Shown here one piece after another: positions 57,661 through 59,418 of a stretch of DNA of 59,418 nt. Under the pieces are notes generated by a model. That model made no database searches and was not told where the DNA came from. It was given only the letters and a program-made list of their open reading frames with translations. Both the position numbers and the translations under genes were made by a program. Numbering within the stretch: position 1 is the stretch's first letter; every line of letters starts with the position of its first letter. The stretch spans positions 1-59,418 of the forward strand of contig CAZXAX010000002.1 of assembly GCA_964638795.1 (NCBI GenBank). Reading direction: 5' to 3'. Source of the DNA: CAIYHK01 sp964638795. Its GTDB lineage: Bacteria > Actinomycetota > Acidimicrobiia > Acidimicrobiales > Ilumatobacteraceae.

Positions 57661-59418
57661 ATGCGTGCAGAAGCGGTCAAGCGGTTCCTGACCGTGTTCG
57701 TGCTCGGTGCGATCACGCTTTTCCTGCTTTCGTTGCTGCACCCGAGTTTGATTCTGCGCAACAACACACCCACCGGTGGTGACATGGGTGCTCATGTCTG
57801 GGCTCCCGCCTACCTGCGAGACCACCTTTTACCGAACTTTCGACTCACGGGTTGGTCGATGGATTGGTACGGAGGGTTTCCGATTTATCAGTTCTACATG
57901 GTGGTGCCGGCGCTGTTCATTGTGTTTCTCAATATCGTGTTGCCCTACGGGATTGCGTTCAAGCTCGTTGCGGTCGCAGGAATCATTTCCTTGCCATTCT
58001 GTGCGTGGGGGTTTGGTCGCCTAGCTCGGCTTGCATTTCCAATGCCTGAGCTGATGGCAATTGCGGCAACGATCTTTCTCCTCGATGAATCGTTCACGAT
58101 TTACGGCGGCAATATCGCCTCAACAATGGCGGGGGAGTATTCATTTTCAATTGCATTGTCATTTGCCGTCATCGGGTTTGGGGTCTTCGCGCGCGGAATG
58201 GAAACCGGGAAACATCGAGGTCTTGCGGCGTTCTTGATTGCGATGTCGGCTCTCTCACACGGAATAGTTCTGCTGTTCGTCTTCGGTGGAGTGGCACTTA
58301 TGGCGCTCATGTATTTCGAAAGACAACGCATTCGCTATTCACTGACAACTATCGGTGTGGCGATATTGCTCGCTGGATTCTGGGTGTTTCCGTTCCTATC
58401 TGGGCACGAATTCATGACCGACATGAAATACGAGCCGAAACCAAGCGGCTTCAATGATTCATTCTGGAAGATGTTCTTTCCGTTGCCGATCCAATTCGAC
58501 TGGCTAATCATGGTGTTAGCGATGATTGGATTTGCTGCTGCAGTAATCCGTCGCCAAACAATTATCGCGTGGATGGGAATTTTCGCGCTAATGATCAGCG
58601 CTGGAGTTTTTCTTGCACAACAGCCACTGCCGCTACTTGGCATGCTGTGGAATCCGCGCTTGCTCCCATTCATCTTCCTTTTGCGATACATGCTGATGAT
58701 GGCGGGACTTGTCGAAGTTGCGCGTCTCATTTTGAGTGCAACTCGAAAGGTGAATGTTCCAAGCCTTACAGGCGCGGTTGCCAATACGTGTTTGATAATT
58801 GCGGGGCTCGGCACGTTCGTTGTTTACGGATTCCGATTTCAGGAACTTCCGGGAGGCAAACTCGTCTCGGCCGCAGATGGACTCAAATACTCATGGCTGG
58901 GCATCAAGGTTCCAGCAGCCGACGGATTCGTTGATGGTTGGGCGCGGTGGAATTTTGAAGGTTACGAGGGCAAAGATTCCTACGCCGAGTACCGCGCTGT
59001 AATCGACACGATGGATCAACTCGGAAAGAATCCCGAATTCGGCTGTGGTCGTGCTCTTTGGGAGAACAACAACGGGCTCAATAAATACGGAACAACGATG
59101 TCAATGATGTTGCTGCCGCATTGGACCGATGGGTGCATCGGATCAATGGAGGGCTTGTTCTTTGAGTCGGCTGGAACAACCCCGTATCACTTCATTACGG
59201 CTGCTGCGATGTCGAAACAGTCCAGTAATCCAGTGCGTGAACTTCGATATGAAAACCTCGACATGGAGATCGGTGTTCCGTATATGCGAGCGATGGGCAT
59301 CAAGTACTACATGGCTTTTACTGATGAAGGTAAACAAGCCGCAAGCACTGCCAAGGGCATCACCAAGATCGCCGAGTCGGGCCCATGGGTGATCTATGAA
59401 GTTCAAGATTCAGAGATC
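57661..59418 (+). CDS. Polytopic GT-C-like membrane protein (PTPS-related domain), partial at window end
   Basis: The frame is open from ATG 57661 to the window end, 586 codons, with no stop. It begins MRAEAVKRFLTVFVLGAITL and carries, in the first external loop, TPTGGDMGAHVWAPAYLRDH (acidic GT-C type motif), then GWSMDWYGGFPIYQFYMVVP and FTIYGGNIASTMAGEYSFS. About ten membrane helices reach to residue 390; after them an extracytoplasmic segment begins (GADGFVDG-like, WARWNFEGYEGKD, CGRALWENNNGLNKYG). Actinobacterial proteins with this layout are annotated as 6-pyruvoyl-tetrahydropterin synthase-related membrane proteins and are probably surface glycosyltransferases. The 3' end lies outside the window. 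Confidence 0.85.
   Translation, partial: MRAEAVKRFLTVFVLGAITLFLLSLLHPSLILRNNTPTGGDMGAHVWAPAYLRDHLLPNFRLTGWSMDWYGGFPIYQFYMVVPALFIVFLNIVLPYGIAFKLVAVAGIISLPFCAWGFGRLARLAFPMPELMAIAATIFLLDESFTIYGGNIASTMAGEYSFSIALSFAVIGFGVFARGMETGKHRGLAAFLIAMSALSHGIVLLFVFGGVALMALMYFERQRIRYSLTTIGVAILLAGFWVFPFLSGHEFMTDMKYEPKPSGFNDSFWKMFFPLPIQFDWLIMVLAMIGFAAAVIRRQTIIAWMGIFALMISAGVFLAQQPLPLLGMLWNPRLLPFIFLLRYMLMMAGLVEVARLILSATRKVNVPSLTGAVANTCLIIAGLGTFVVYGFRFQELPGGKLVSAADGLKYSWLGIKVPAADGFVDGWARWNFEGYEGKDSYAEYRAVIDTMDQLGKNPEFGCGRALWENNNGLNKYGTTMSMMLLPHWTDGCIGSMEGLFFESAGTTPYHFITAAAMSKQSSNPVRELRYENLDMEIGVPYMRAMGIKYYMAFTDEGKQAASTAKGITKIAESGPWVIYEVQDSEI

Overview
The window looks like one scaffold of a draft or metagenome-assembled genome from an actinobacterium, most likely of the class Acidimicrobiia (Ilumatobacter-like). 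The signs are actinobacterial marker families (DUF3499, DUF3039, DUF5719, DUF305, a PafB/PafC pair), coenzyme F420 biosynthesis (cofC, cofD, cofE), LexA boxes of the actinobacterial CGAAC-N4-GTTCG type, many TAnnnT hexamers 6-8 nt before a start codon (leaderless promoters), frequent GTG starts, and acyl-CoA dehydrogenase, CoA-transferase and P450 genes. The genus is inference. Two runs of exactly 100 N (21476-21575, 23693-23792) are scaffold gaps, each inside a gene.

Region by region. 1-4.2 kb: a tight operon of amidohydrolase, CaiB-type CoA transferase, cytochrome P450 and HAD phosphatase. 4.2-13.5 kb: tRNA-Leu, TesB thioesterase, a luciferase-like oxidoreductase, a NUDIX hydrolase, acyl-CoA dehydrogenase, MenC-like enolase, lipoprotein lipase and M20 peptidase. 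13.5-22.3 kb: argG of the E. coli type, an L,D-transpeptidase, DUF305, pgi, the pafB/pafC pair, a DEDDh exonuclease and a gapped PIN-PhoH gene. 22.3-23.6 kb: a 637-bp gene-free stretch rich in inverted repeats, then HU and a separate Lys/Ala-rich histone-H1-like protein, closed by a strong terminator. 23.6-29.4 kb: PIG-L deacetylase, cofC, gpsA, an unknown gene, rnhB and acyl-CoA dehydrogenase.

29.4-37.8 kb: an Nfu_N-domain gene and then the SOS mutasome imuA'-imuB ... dnaE2. It is split by a cupredoxin-like surface protein and a spermidine-synthase-like membrane protein. imuA' and dnaE2 have copies of the same LexA-box/-10/start-codon module with identical spacing. ImuB lacks its usual N-terminal segment.

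37.8-59.4 kb: envelope polysaccharide genes (fcl, two GT4-type glycosyltransferases, a nucleotidyltransferase, an epimerase-like protein that has lost its catalytic triad, gmd, a flippase, a GT2-membrane fusion, DUF5719, a thioredoxin-like protein and a partial GT-C-like protein). They are interleaved with cofE-cofD, a rhomboid protease, ftsH, DUF3499 and a CPBP protease. This resembles the conserved actinobacterial neighbourhood where F420 and nucleotide-sugar genes sit together.

No CRISPR array, insertion sequence, integrase or prophage gene was seen. The most notable observations are the duplicated SOS promoter module with a shortened ImuB, the possible structured RNA upstream of HU, the triad-less epimerase homologue, and the pervasive leaderless promoter geometry.
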